64,000 nt of DNA from Methylobacterium fujisawaense (GTDB taxonomy: Bacteria; Pseudomonadota; Alphaproteobacteria; Rhizobiales; Beijerinckiaceae). Positions 35,846 through 44,058 of the stretch are shown here, in pieces. Numbering within the stretch: position 1 is the first letter of the stretch; every line of letters starts with the position of its first letter. The DNA lies in the NCBI RefSeq assembly GCF_014138435.1, contig NZ_JACJIM010000006.1, positions 1 through 64,000 of the forward strand, given 5' to 3'. The notes beneath the pieces were generated by a model. The model had not been told where the DNA came from and made no database searches. It was given only the letters and a program-made list of their open reading frames with translations. A program made the translations under genes and the position numbers.

Positions 35846-37450
35846 ATGAGCGCGCCGGTCGTCCGCATCCGCGATCTGACGATCGCGCTCCCCAAGGGCG
35901 CCGACCGCCCGCACGCGGTCGAGGGCCTGAACCTCGACCTCGAGGCCGGGAAGATCCTGTGCGTGGTCGGGGAATCGGGCTCGGGCAAGTCGATGAGCGC
36001 CTACGCGCTCACCGGCCTCCTGCCCCGGGCCCTGAAGCCGACGGCCGGCACGATCCTGTTCGAGGGCCGGGATCTCCTGACCCTCGATGAGCCCGCGTGG
36101 CGGTCGCTGCGCGGCCGGCGCATCGCCATGGTGTTCCAGGAGCCGATGACGGCGCTGAACCCGGTGATGCGGGTCGGCGACCAGATCGCCGAGATGTTCG
36201 AGGCGCACAACCTGCTCAGCCGGAGCGAGCGCTGGGCCCGGGCGGTGGCGCTCGCCACCGAGGTCGGCCTGCCGAACCCGGAAGAGGCGGTGCGGGCCTA
36301 CCCGCACCAGCTCTCCGGCGGCCAGCGGCAGCGGGCGATGATCGCCATGGCGCTGGCGCTGGAGCCCTCGGTGCTGGTCGCCGACGAGCCGACCACGGCT
36401 CTCGACGTCACCACCCAGGCCCAGATCCTCCGGCTGATCCGCGACCTGCAGCGGAAGCGCGGGATGAGCGTCCTGTTCATCACCCACGATTTCGGCGTGG
36501 TCGCGGAGATCGCCGACCACGTGGCGGTGCTCCAGCGCGGCCGGCTCGTAGAATCCGGCACGGCCGAGGCGGTGCTGCGCAATCCGCAGGCGCCCTACAC
36601 CCGGGCGCTCCTCGCCGCCGTCCCGAGCCTCACGCCGCCGCCGCGCGCGCCCCTCGCGGCGGCCCCGGTCGCCCTCTCGGTGACCGGGCTGTCCAAGACC
36701 TATTCCGGGCGCTCCGGCCTGTTCGGCAAGCCGCGGGTCGTGGCGGCAGTCAAGGAAGTTTCGTTCGACGTCCGCCGCGGCGAGACCCTTGGAATCGTGG
36801 GCGAGTCGGGCTCGGGCAAGTCGACCACGGCGCGGCTCGCAATCCGCCTGATCGAGCCCGACGGCGGCACGGTCCGGCTGGGGGACCTCGACTACACGGC
36901 CCTCGGCAAGACGGCCCTGCGCGACAAGCGCAGCCGCATCCAGATGATCTTCCAGGACCCGTTCGCGTCGCTGAACCCGCGGCGCACCGTGGAGCAGATC
37001 ATCACGGCGGGGCCGATCGCCCATGGGGTCCCGGCCGCCGAGGCCCGGGAGCGGGCCCGAAACCTCCTCGACCTCGTCGGCCTCGATCCGAAGGCCGCCG
37101 CCCGCTACCCGAACGCCTTCTCGGGCGGCCAACGCCAGCGCATCGGCATCGCCCGGGCGCTCGCCATGGAGCCGGACGTGCTGGTGGCCGACGAGGCGGT
37201 CTCGGCGCTGGACGTCTCGGTCCAGCGGCAGGTGCTGGACCTGCTGGAGGATCTGAAGCAGCGCCTGTCCCTGGCGATGCTGTTCATCACCCACGATCTG
37301 CGGGTGGCCGCCACGATCTGCGACCGGATCGCCGTGATGCACCGCGGCGCCATCGTGGAGATGCGGGGCACCGCGGAGCTGTTCGCCGCGCCGGAGCACG
37401 CCTACACCCGCAGCCTCCTCGCGGCGGTGCCGGGCGCGCACGCCTCCTGA
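35846..37450 (+). CDS. Peptide ABC transporter, fused double ATPase (DppD-DppF)
   Basis: A 534-residue protein with two complete ABC ATPase domains in one chain. First Walker A GESGSGKS at 42-49, signature LSGGQRQR, Walker B VLVADEPTTALD; second Walker A GESGSGKS at 319-326, signature FSGGQRQR, Walker B VLVADEAVSALD. It therefore supplies both nucleotide-binding halves that the second operon (43042-48830) makes as separate proteins. The HPYTR-like C-terminal motifs of both halves (APYTRALLAAVP, HAYTRSLLAAVP) are kept. Last gene of the operon. Confidence 0.9.
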   Translation: MSAPVVRIRDLTIALPKGADRPHAVEGLNLDLEAGKILCVVGESGSGKSMSAYALTGLLPRALKPTAGTILFEGRDLLTLDEPAWRSLRGRRIAMVFQEPMTALNPVMRVGDQIAEMFEAHNLLSRSERWARAVALATEVGLPNPEEAVRAYPHQLSGGQRQRAMIAMALALEPSVLVADEPTTALDVTTQAQILRLIRDLQRKRGMSVLFITHDFGVVAEIADHVAVLQRGRLVESGTAEAVLRNPQAPYTRALLAAVPSLTPPPRAPLAAAPVALSVTGLSKTYSGRSGLFGKPRVVAAVKEVSFDVRRGETLGIVGESGSGKSTTARLAIRLIEPDGGTVRLGDLDYTALGKTALRDKRSRIQMIFQDPFASLNPRRTVEQIITAGPIAHGVPAAEARERARNLLDLVGLDPKAAARYPNAFSGGQRQRIGIARALAMEPDVLVADEAVSALDVSVQRQVLDLLEDLKQRLSLAMLFITHDLRVAATICDRIAVMHRGAIVEMRGTAELFAAPEHAYTRSLLAAVPGAHAS

Positions 37451-37639
37451 GCCCGCCGGGGCCGGGACCGGGCCAATCTGGGACGCAGAGACAAGTTTTT
37501 TGGACGGGACCGCCCTGTCCGGCCCCTGCAAGTTCAGTAGGATGGCGCCGTTGTCGCGGGTGGAGCACCCCGACGGATCCACGGCTGCACCCGCTATCCG
37601 TCCTCGCTCCCGCCCCGACTGCGGACGGGGTGATTCAGC

Positions 37640-37990
37640 GTGTCGATCTCAGACAGGACCGACGACAGGCAAGCGATCCGCCGGCGCAGCGCGCCGGATG
37701 GACCGCCGGCGCTGCGCCGCGGGCGCGAGCACCGGATCGTGCGCTGGATCAGCGCCGGCAACCGCAAGGCACCGCCCCCCGCGGAGGAGACCACGTCCGC
37801 GGCTCCGGATTGCCACGTGATCAAGCTGAGCTGGGCCGACACGTTCGGGCGTCCGGACCGCGCCGCGCTCGGCAGGTCCGTCCCGGGCCCCGCGCAGGTG
37901 CTTCCGTTCCAGAGCCGCAAGGCCGAGAGCGCGCCGTCACCGGGCTCCCGCCGCGCCGCCGATCAGCCGCCGGTGCCGGTCCTGCGCTGA
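37640..37990 (+). CDS. Hypothetical protein
   Basis: A 116-residue protein rich in Arg, Ala and Pro, with one more balanced stretch (DCHVIKLSWADTFGRPDR). No family recognised. Its 3' end overlaps the convergent mucR 3' end by 28 bases. The composition is close to that of a frame shadow, so confidence is low. Confidence 0.4.
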   Translation: MSISDRTDDRQAIRRRSAPDGPPALRRGREHRIVRWISAGNRKAPPPAEETTSAAPDCHVIKLSWADTFGRPDRAALGRSVPGPAQVLPFQSRKAESAPSPGSRRAADQPPVPVLR

Positions 37991-38412
37991 TCGCTGCGCC
38001 CGCCGGGCACGCCGAGGCCGATCGCCTTGGCGAGCGCGGAGCGCTGCGCGGCGTAGCCGGGCGCGGTCATTGGGTAATCCTCCGGCAGGCCGTAGCGCTC
38101 GCGATACCGCTCCGGCGTGAGGCCGTGGGCGGTGAGATGGCGCTTCAGGGTCTTGTAGGTCCGGCCGTCGATGAAGCTGACGATGCCGTCCTCCTGGACC
38201 GACTTCCGGATCTGTGCCGGCGTCGGCCGCTCCACGGCCGGTTCCGCCGGGGCAGCCGGTTGCCCGTCGAGGGCCGCCAGCGCTCCATGCACGCTCGCCA
38301 TCAGCTCCGGCAGCGCCGTCGGCGGAACGGAATTGTTCGAGACGTAGGCGGCGACGATCTCGCCGACCAACGTGACCAACCGGAGGCGGCTCTCGGGATT
38401 CTGTTCAGGCAC
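37963..38412 (-). CDS. MucR-family transcriptional regulator
   Basis: A 149-residue regulator of the MucR/Ros family, pleiotropic H-NS-like DNA-binding proteins controlling polysaccharide, motility and cell-cycle genes in alphaproteobacteria. N-terminal oligomerisation part (RLRLVTLVGEIVAAYVSNNSVP) and a C-terminal zinc-finger-like domain (GRTYKTLKRHLTAHGLTPERYR, then LPEDYPMTAPGYAAQRSALAK). The two Cys usual before this block are missing (GIVSFIDG), so zinc binding may be altered. A palindrome 67 bases upstream could be its own operator. Confidence 0.88.
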   Translation of the reverse strand: MPEQNPESRLRLVTLVGEIVAAYVSNNSVPPTALPELMASVHGALAALDGQPAAPAEPAVERPTPAQIRKSVQEDGIVSFIDGRTYKTLKRHLTAHGLTPERYRERYGLPEDYPMTAPGYAAQRSALAKAIGLGVPGGRSDQRRTGTGG

Positions 38413-38478
38413 TGCGCGAGTCCATCCGAAGCTTTCGACGACGATGGACGTGGTTCCAAAGCAAAAATCGCGGATGTG

Positions 38479-38493
38479 TCAAGACGGTCTTGA
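38479..38493. promoter_or_regulatory. Palindrome before mucR
   Basis: TCAAGAC-G-GTCTTGA, a perfect 15-bp palindrome 67 bases before the mucR start. Autoregulation is common in the family. A gene between here and the YeiH gene (38413-38663) is not seen. Confidence 0.4.
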
Positions 38494-38663
38494 AAGACAG
38501 TCGATCACCGAAAGGGCTTTTCGATCCGAACGGGCGCGATCGCCTGCGAAAAGGATCCGTCACCTGCACAAAGATGCCGATCCTGCCCCGGTTACAGGCG
38601 CCGGACGCGCACAGGCCGGGAAATACCGCGCCACATCCGGCCGGAGCGCAGGACGGCGCGGCG

Positions 38664-39752
38664 TCAGCCGATCCCGAGGACGCGGATCAGCGTGAGGCTG
38701 AGGACGATCAGGACGGCGAGGGAGGCGATGACCGCGAGGGTGACCCGGCCGCCGACCCGGGCGAGAACCCGCACGTCGACCCCGAGCCCCAGGGCGGCCA
38801 TGGACAGGACCGTGAGCACGCCGGCGAGCTGGGTCAGCGGCTTCACGGCGGCATCCGGGACGAGGCCCAGGGAGCGCAGGGTGGCCAGGGCCAGGAAGCC
38901 GACAATGAACCAGGGCACGAGCTTGGTGAGGCCGGGACGGGCCGGCGCGCCCGGCGCCCCCGCCGCCTGCGGCAGCCGGGGCGCGATCAGCGAGAACGCC
39001 ACCACGACCGGGCCGAGCATCAGCACGCGGACGAGCTTCACCAGGGTTCCGACCTGGGTCGACAGCAGGCTCACCGGCACGGTCGCGGCTAGCACCTGCG
39101 GCACCGCGTAGACGGTGAGTCCCGCCAGCACGCCGTACTGGTTGTCGGTCATGCCGGCGAGCGGCACGAACAGCGGCAGGCCGAGCACCATCAGCACCCC
39201 GAGCACCGCCGTGAAGGCGATGGCGGCGGCGATGTCCTTCGGCTCCGCTCCGATCACCGGCGCCACCGCGGCGATGGCCGAGTTGCCGCAGATGGCGTTG
39301 CCGCAGGCGACGAGGATCGCCATCCGGGCCGGCAGGCCCAGCACCCGGCAGATCGCCACGCTGGCGGCGATGCCGAGGACCACGGTCCCGACGATGCCGG
39401 CCAGCAGCGCCGGGCCGGAGGCGAGGATCGCCCCGAGGCTCAGGGAGGCGCCGAGCAGCACGACGGCGACTTCGAGGAGCTGCTTGGCCGAGAAGGCGAT
39501 GCCGGTTCGGAACCGGGCCGGGGGCGTCCAGGCGGTGCGCACCGCGATGCCGACCAGGATCGCCAGGACCAGGGCCTCGATATAGGGATGGCCGGCGACC
39601 CGCTCCTCCAGCGCCTGCGCGGCCATCGCCACCGCGGTGATCGCCGCGCACAGGCCGATGCCGGGCAGGACCGAGGCGGCCGTGTCCGACCGGCCGCCCC
39701 GCTCGGGAAGCGCCGGCGTCGGGGCTGCCTGGGAAGAGGATTCGAGGCTCAC
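38664..39752 (-). CDS. YeiH-family putative sulfate exporter
   Basis: A 362-residue inner-membrane protein with about ten helices, of the YeiH (UPF0324) family, often annotated as sulfate exporters. Hallmark CGNAICGNSAIAAVAPVIGA (about 150-169) is intact. The substrate has weak support in the family, so sulfate is a label more than a fact. A perfect palindrome 66 bases upstream suggests dedicated regulation; no LysR partner lies adjacent. Confidence 0.85.
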   Translation of the reverse strand: MSLESSSQAAPTPALPERGGRSDTAASVLPGIGLCAAITAVAMAAQALEERVAGHPYIEALVLAILVGIAVRTAWTPPARFRTGIAFSAKQLLEVAVVLLGASLSLGAILASGPALLAGIVGTVVLGIAASVAICRVLGLPARMAILVACGNAICGNSAIAAVAPVIGAEPKDIAAAIAFTAVLGVLMVLGLPLFVPLAGMTDNQYGVLAGLTVYAVPQVLAATVPVSLLSTQVGTLVKLVRVLMLGPVVVAFSLIAPRLPQAAGAPGAPARPGLTKLVPWFIVGFLALATLRSLGLVPDAAVKPLTQLAGVLTVLSMAALGLGVDVRVLARVGGRVTLAVIASLAVLIVLSLTLIRVLGIG

Positions 39753-39817
39753 AGGATCGGACTCCGCGGTCGTCGACGGAGCTTATAGGAAGAAAACGTT
39801 CGTCGCACCCACGTAAA

Positions 39818-39834
39818 AGAGAAGTTACTTCTCT
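39818..39834. promoter_or_regulatory. Palindrome before the YeiH gene
   Basis: AGAGAAGT-T-ACTTCTCT is a perfect 17-bp palindrome, 66 bases before the YeiH start in a locally AT-rich stretch. Likely an operator; the regulator is not in sight. Confidence 0.45.
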
Positions 39835-39924
39835 ATTCAGGCAACGTTCGAGAAGACGCATCTAAGGACACGGTGGACCCGACCGCGCGCCGGGACGCTC
39901 CCGGTCGTCGGGCGCCGCGGCGCC

Positions 39925-40848
39925 TCAGGCCTGCATGCCCCAGCGCTGGACGGTGCGCCGCTCGATCGTCTGGAAGATCAGGTTCTCGACCACGAGGCCG
40001 ATCAGGATGACGGTGAGCAGACCGGCGAACACGTTCGGGATGTCGAGCATGTTCTTGTTCTCGAAGATGAACCAGCCGAGCCCGCCCGCCCCGGACGACA
40101 CGCCGAAGACCAGCTCGGCGGCGATCAGGGTGCGCCACGCGAAGGCCCAGCCGACCTTCAGCCCGGTGAGGATCGCGGGAAAGGCCGCCGGGATCAGGAT
40201 CTTGCCGATCAGCCGCGGCCCCGACAGCCCGTAATTGCGCCCGACCATCTTCAGCGTCCGGCTCACCGACAGGAAGCCGGAATGGGTGTTCAGCGCGATC
40301 GCCCAGGTCACCGAGTGGACCAGCACGAAGATCAGGCTGCCGTTGCCCAGGCCGAACCAGATCAGTGCCAGGGGCAGCAGCGCGATGGCCGGCAGCGGGT
40401 TGAACATCGACGTCAGGGTCTCGAGCAGATCGGTCCCGATCCGCGACGCGATGGCGAGGCCCGTGAGCACGGTCGCCAGGGCGATGCCGGCGGCGTAGCC
40501 CATGAGCAGCACCTTGAGCGACGACCAGGCGCGGGCCGGCAGCGTGCCGTCCGCGATACCCCGAAAGAAGGCCTCCACGGTGGCCGAGAAGGTCGGGAAC
40601 AGCAGGTCGTTGTCGAGGTAGCGCCCGTAGGCCTCCCAGATCCCGGCCAGGAGGACGAGGATCACGATCTTGCGCAGCCAGGCCTGGTTGTAGAGCCGCT
40701 CGGCGAGCGACAGGGGCTTCTCCACCACCGTGGCGCCATGGGCGTGGCCGGTCTCGCGCACGATCTCGGGGCGGCCGGATTCCACGGGCGTCAGGCGCGG
40801 CGCGACGCCGGTCAGCGGGGCGCCGGTCAGGGCTTGCGCGCTAGACAT
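39925..40848 (-). CDS. ABC transporter permease (nitrate/taurine type)
   Basis: A 307-residue inner-membrane permease of the SsuC/TauC/NrtB family with about six helices. Blocks: WEAYGRYLDNDLLFPTFSAT, NPLPAIALLPLALIWFG, and the ATPase-docking loop (MVGRNYGLSGPRLIGKILIP). The first 8 bases overlap the ATPase gene upstream, so the two are translated together. The substrate is undetermined: nitrate, sulfonates or other organic anions fit the family. Confidence 0.87.
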   Translation of the reverse strand: MSSAQALTGAPLTGVAPRLTPVESGRPEIVRETGHAHGATVVEKPLSLAERLYNQAWLRKIVILVLLAGIWEAYGRYLDNDLLFPTFSATVEAFFRGIADGTLPARAWSSLKVLLMGYAAGIALATVLTGLAIASRIGTDLLETLTSMFNPLPAIALLPLALIWFGLGNGSLIFVLVHSVTWAIALNTHSGFLSVSRTLKMVGRNYGLSGPRLIGKILIPAAFPAILTGLKVGWAFAWRTLIAAELVFGVSSGAGGLGWFIFENKNMLDIPNVFAGLLTVILIGLVVENLIFQTIERRTVQRWGMQA

Positions 40849-41611
40849 TCTCGGCCTCCTCGATCTCTTCCGAGAACAGCATGTGCTGGATCCGGCTCTC
40901 CAGCTGCAGCGCCGCCTTCGGGGATTCGGCGCTGTTGAGTTCGGCCTTCACCTCGCCGGGATGGGGCGAGAGCAGCAGGATGCGGGAGCCGACCTTGATC
41001 GCCTCCGGGATCGAGTGGGTGACGAACAGCACGGTGAAGCGCGTGCCCTCCCACAGCATCAGCAGCTCGTCCTGCATGCGCCGCCGGGTGAGCGCGTCGA
41101 GCGCCGCGAAGGGCTCGTCCATCAGCAGGATGTCGGGCTCCATGGCCATGCCGCGGGCGATGGCGACGCGCTGCTTCATCCCGCCCGACAGGGTGTGGGG
41201 ATAGCTGTCGGCGAACTTCGTGAGGTTGACCTTGTCGATGTAGAGGTTGGCCCGGTCCAGGGCCTCCCGGCCCTTGAGCCGGCCCGAGGCTTCCAGTGCG
41301 AAGACCACGTTCTGCCGCACGGTCTTCCAGGGCAGGAGCTGGTCGAATTCCTGGAACACCATCATCCGGTCGGGGCCGGGCTCGGTGACCGGGCGGCCCT
41401 TCAGGCGGATCTCGCCCTCGGTGGGGGCCATGTAGCCGCCCACCGCCTTGAGCAGGGTCGACTTCCCGCAGCCGGAGGGCCCGAGCAGGACGAACCGGTC
41501 CCCGGGCCAGACCCGGAAGCTCACCCGGTAGGTGGCGGTGACGAGGTGCTCGGGCGTCTTGTAGCGGAGTGTGACGCCGTCGACCTCCAGCAGAGGCTGA
41601 CCCGTGTCCAT
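40841..41611 (-). CDS. ABC transporter ATPase (nitrate/taurine type)
   Basis: A 256-residue ATPase of the SsuB/TauB/NrtD family. Walker A GPSGCGKS (44-51), signature LSGGMKQR, Walker B ILLMDEPFAALD, switch His in VTHSIPEA. Pairs with the overlapping permease. No binding protein is nearby, so the pair would need one from another locus. A strong RBS (AGGGAGG) precedes ATG 41611, and a 14-bp palindrome GGACCTGCAGGTCC (41742-41755) lies upstream. Confidence 0.87.
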   Translation of the reverse strand: MDTGQPLLEVDGVTLRYKTPEHLVTATYRVSFRVWPGDRFVLLGPSGCGKSTLLKAVGGYMAPTEGEIRLKGRPVTEPGPDRMMVFQEFDQLLPWKTVRQNVVFALEASGRLKGREALDRANLYIDKVNLTKFADSYPHTLSGGMKQRVAIARGMAMEPDILLMDEPFAALDALTRRRMQDELLMLWEGTRFTVLFVTHSIPEAIKVGSRILLLSPHPGEVKAELNSAESPKAALQLESRIQHMLFSEEIEEAENV

Positions 41612-41768
41612 CCATCCTCCCTGGCGCCGCAGCTTCGACCGCGTGTCGCAGAGGGCCGGCGATGGCCCGCCCCTCACGGGAAAGTGTATCGGGCCGCCGA
41701 AGAGGCTGTAAAGGTCGATATTCTGTATGCGATCGGACCGAGGACCTGCAGGTCCGGCCCCGGCGCGG

Positions 41769-42920
41769 TCAGGCCGGATGCCACCACCGGCCCTTCAGCA
41801 CCACGCCCTCGGCGGTGATCCGCTGGGCGCCGGTCATGGTCTCCCCCCGCGTGTCGACGTAGTCGAAGGCCCCGTCCCGCACCGCCAGCACGGTGGCGTC
41901 GCCCAGCGCCCCGACCTTCAGGGTCCCGTATTCCATGCGCTTCAGCGCCACGGCGGCGTTCACCGTGGAGGCGGCGATGACGTCGGTGAGGCTCATGCCG
42001 AGGCAGAGCATCTTCGACATGGTGGTGACCTGGTCGAAGGCCGGCCCCTCGATGCAGAGCTGGTGCACGTCCGACGAGATCGTGTCCGGCAGGAAGCCCC
42101 CCGCCAGCATGGCCCGCGCCGTCCGGAAGGCGAAGGAGCCCTTGCCGTGGCCGATGTCGAACAGCACCCCCCGCGCCCGGGCCTCGCGCAGCGCCGGCTT
42201 CACGGCCCCCTGCGCGGTCACGGGCGAGTTCGGGAAGGGCCGGAACGCGTGGGTCAGCACGTCGCCGGGGCGGAGCATGGCGAGCACGGCCTCGTAGCTC
42301 GGCGGCGGCTCGTCGATATGGGCCATCAGCGGCAGGCCGGTCTCCTCGGCGACCTGCAGGGCGATGTCCAGCGGCGCGGTGCCCTGGTCGCCGGAGGCGT
42401 GGCGCCCGACCCGGACCTTGATGCCCACGATCACGTCCCGGTTGGCCTCGGCGACCTCCACGGCCTCCCGGGGCGCCATCAGCCGCGGATCCTCGCTCTC
42501 GCCGACCATGATGGTCTTCGAGAACCCGAAGATGCCCGCGAAGGAGACGTGCAGGTAGACGAGGATCCGCGCCTGCGACCGCTCGATCACGTGGCTGCGG
42601 AAGCCCGCGAAGTTGCCGGGTCCGGCGCTGCCGGTATCCACCGAGGTTGTCACCCCGGAGGTGCGGCAGAATTCGTCGGCGTCGATGCCCAGCGACGTGC
42701 CGCCCCAATAGACATGGGTGTGCAGGTCGATCAGGCCCGGCGTGACGATGGCGCCTTCCATCTCGCGGACCTGCGTGCCCGAGCCGGCCGGCAGGTCGCG
42801 GCCGAAGCCCGAGACCCGTCCGTCCGCGAAGGCGACGTCGCAGATCCCGTCGTGGTTCTGCGACGGGTCGATGACCCGCGCGCCCTTCAGGATGAGGTCG
42901 TGCTGCACGGTTGTCTCCAA
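41769..42920 (-). CDS. Metallo-amidohydrolase / deacetylase family protein
   Basis: A 383-residue member of the amidohydrolase superfamily (dihydroorotase-like / deacetylase branch). Metal-site residues: His67 and His69 (LHTHV), a candidate carboxylated Lys168 (VGIKVRVG), His201 (AHIDEPP), a His in THAFRP and an Asp in SSDVHQ. Such enzymes cleave cyclic amides or N-acyl-amino acids. It follows the second peptide-import operon (122-bp gap with a hairpin repeat), suggesting it processes the imported solute; this is inference. Confidence 0.83.
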   Translation of the reverse strand: METTVQHDLILKGARVIDPSQNHDGICDVAFADGRVSGFGRDLPAGSGTQVREMEGAIVTPGLIDLHTHVYWGGTSLGIDADEFCRTSGVTTSVDTGSAGPGNFAGFRSHVIERSQARILVYLHVSFAGIFGFSKTIMVGESEDPRLMAPREAVEVAEANRDVIVGIKVRVGRHASGDQGTAPLDIALQVAEETGLPLMAHIDEPPPSYEAVLAMLRPGDVLTHAFRPFPNSPVTAQGAVKPALREARARGVLFDIGHGKGSFAFRTARAMLAGGFLPDTISSDVHQLCIEGPAFDQVTTMSKMLCLGMSLTDVIAASTVNAAVALKRMEYGTLKVGALGDATVLAVRDGAFDYVDTRGETMTGAQRITAEGVVLKGRWWHPA

Positions 42921-42944
42921 AAGCCGTCTGCAGGGATCCGATCC

Positions 42945-43034
42945 GTCATCGCGCGCGCAGCGAAGCGACCCAGGGATCCGCCACGCTCGGGGATCGCGCG
43001 CCGCACCGGGTTGCTTCGCTGCGCTCGCAAAGAC
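42945..43034. repeat. REP-like inverted repeat, copy 2
   Basis: Left arm begins GTCATCGCGCGCGCAGCGAA and right arm ends GCGCTCGCAAAGAC, with a shared core AGCGAAGC/GCTTCGCT. Same family as 13053-13140, but the arms have drifted. It separates the second peptide operon from the amidohydrolase gene and could attenuate or end transcription. Confidence 0.75.
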
Positions 43035-43041
43035 GGCTCCG

Positions 43042-44058
43042 TCAGGCCGCCCGGGCCGGCGCGGCCGCGTCGTTGAGGTGGCAGGCGGCGAAATGGCCGG
43101 TGCCCACCGCGTCGAGGCCGGGCACCTCGGTCCGGCAGCGGTCGAAGGCGTGGGGGCAGCGGGTGTGGAAGCGGCAGCCGGAGGGCGGGTTGATCGGGCT
43201 CGGCACGTCGCCCTTGAGCACGATGCGGGTGCGCCCGGCCCCGGGCTCGGGGATCGGCACCGCCGAGAGCAGGGCCTGCGTGTAGGGGTGCTTCGGGGCC
43301 AGGAACAGATCGCGGCGGGGCCCGATCTCGACGATCTTGCCGAGATACATCACCGCCACCCGGTGGGTCATGTGCTCGACGATGGCGAGGTCGTGGCTGA
43401 TGAACAGCATGGCGAGGTCGAGCTCGCGCTGAAGATCCCGCAGCAGGTTGACGATCTGCGCCTTCACGGAGACGTCGAGCGCCGAGACCGCCTCGTCGCA
43501 GATGATCAGGTCCGGCTCGGCGGCGAGCGCCCGGGCGATGCCGATACGCTGGCGCTGGCCCCCCGAGAACTCGTGTGGGAACCGGCCCAGCGCCTCGCGG
43601 GGCAGGCCGACCCGCTCCATCAAGCTGGCGAGCTTCGCCTCGAGGTCGGCGGCGTTGCGGGCGAGGCCGAAATTGCGGATCGGCTCGGCCAGGATCGCCC
43701 GCACCCGCATCCGCGGGTTGAGGGACGAGAACGGGTCCTGGAACACCATCTGGATGTGGCGCCGCAGGGGCCGGAGCGCTCCGGCCGAGAGGTCGTCGAT
43801 GCGCCGCCCGTCGAGCACCACCTGTCCGGCGGTGGGCGCGTAGAGACGCATCAGCGCCTTGGCGACGGTGGACTTGCCGCAACCGGATTCGCCGACGAGC
43901 GACAGGGTCTCGCCCCGGGCGACCGTGAAGGACAGGCCGTCCACGGCCTTCAGCACGCGGGTCGACCGGCCGAACAGGCCGCCGCCGAGGGAAAAGTGCT
44001 TCTTGAGGTCGTTGACCTCCAGCAGGGTGCGGGCAGGGGGTGCGGGCGTGGCGCTCAT
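43042..44058 (-). CDS. Peptide ABC transporter ATPase (DppF-type)
   Basis: A 338-residue ATPase: Walker A GESGCGKS (56-63), signature FSGGQRQR, Walker B LIICDEAVSALD and the C-terminal oligopeptide-ATPase domain with CRFHTRCPHAFDRC cysteines. Its start overlaps the DppD stop by 4 bases. Last gene of the second peptide-import operon. Confidence 0.9.
   Translation of the reverse strand: MSATPAPPARTLLEVNDLKKHFSLGGGLFGRSTRVLKAVDGLSFTVARGETLSLVGESGCGKSTVAKALMRLYAPTAGQVVLDGRRIDDLSAGALRPLRRHIQMVFQDPFSSLNPRMRVRAILAEPIRNFGLARNAADLEAKLASLMERVGLPREALGRFPHEFSGGQRQRIGIARALAAEPDLIICDEAVSALDVSVKAQIVNLLRDLQRELDLAMLFISHDLAIVEHMTHRVAVMYLGKIVEIGPRRDLFLAPKHPYTQALLSAVPIPEPGAGRTRIVLKGDVPSPINPPSGCRFHTRCPHAFDRCRTEVPGLDAVGTGHFAACHLNDAAAPARAA

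Noticed and set aside
41742..41755. Palindrome GGACCTGCAGGTCC as a terminator
   Set aside because: No T-tract on either strand; function unclear.
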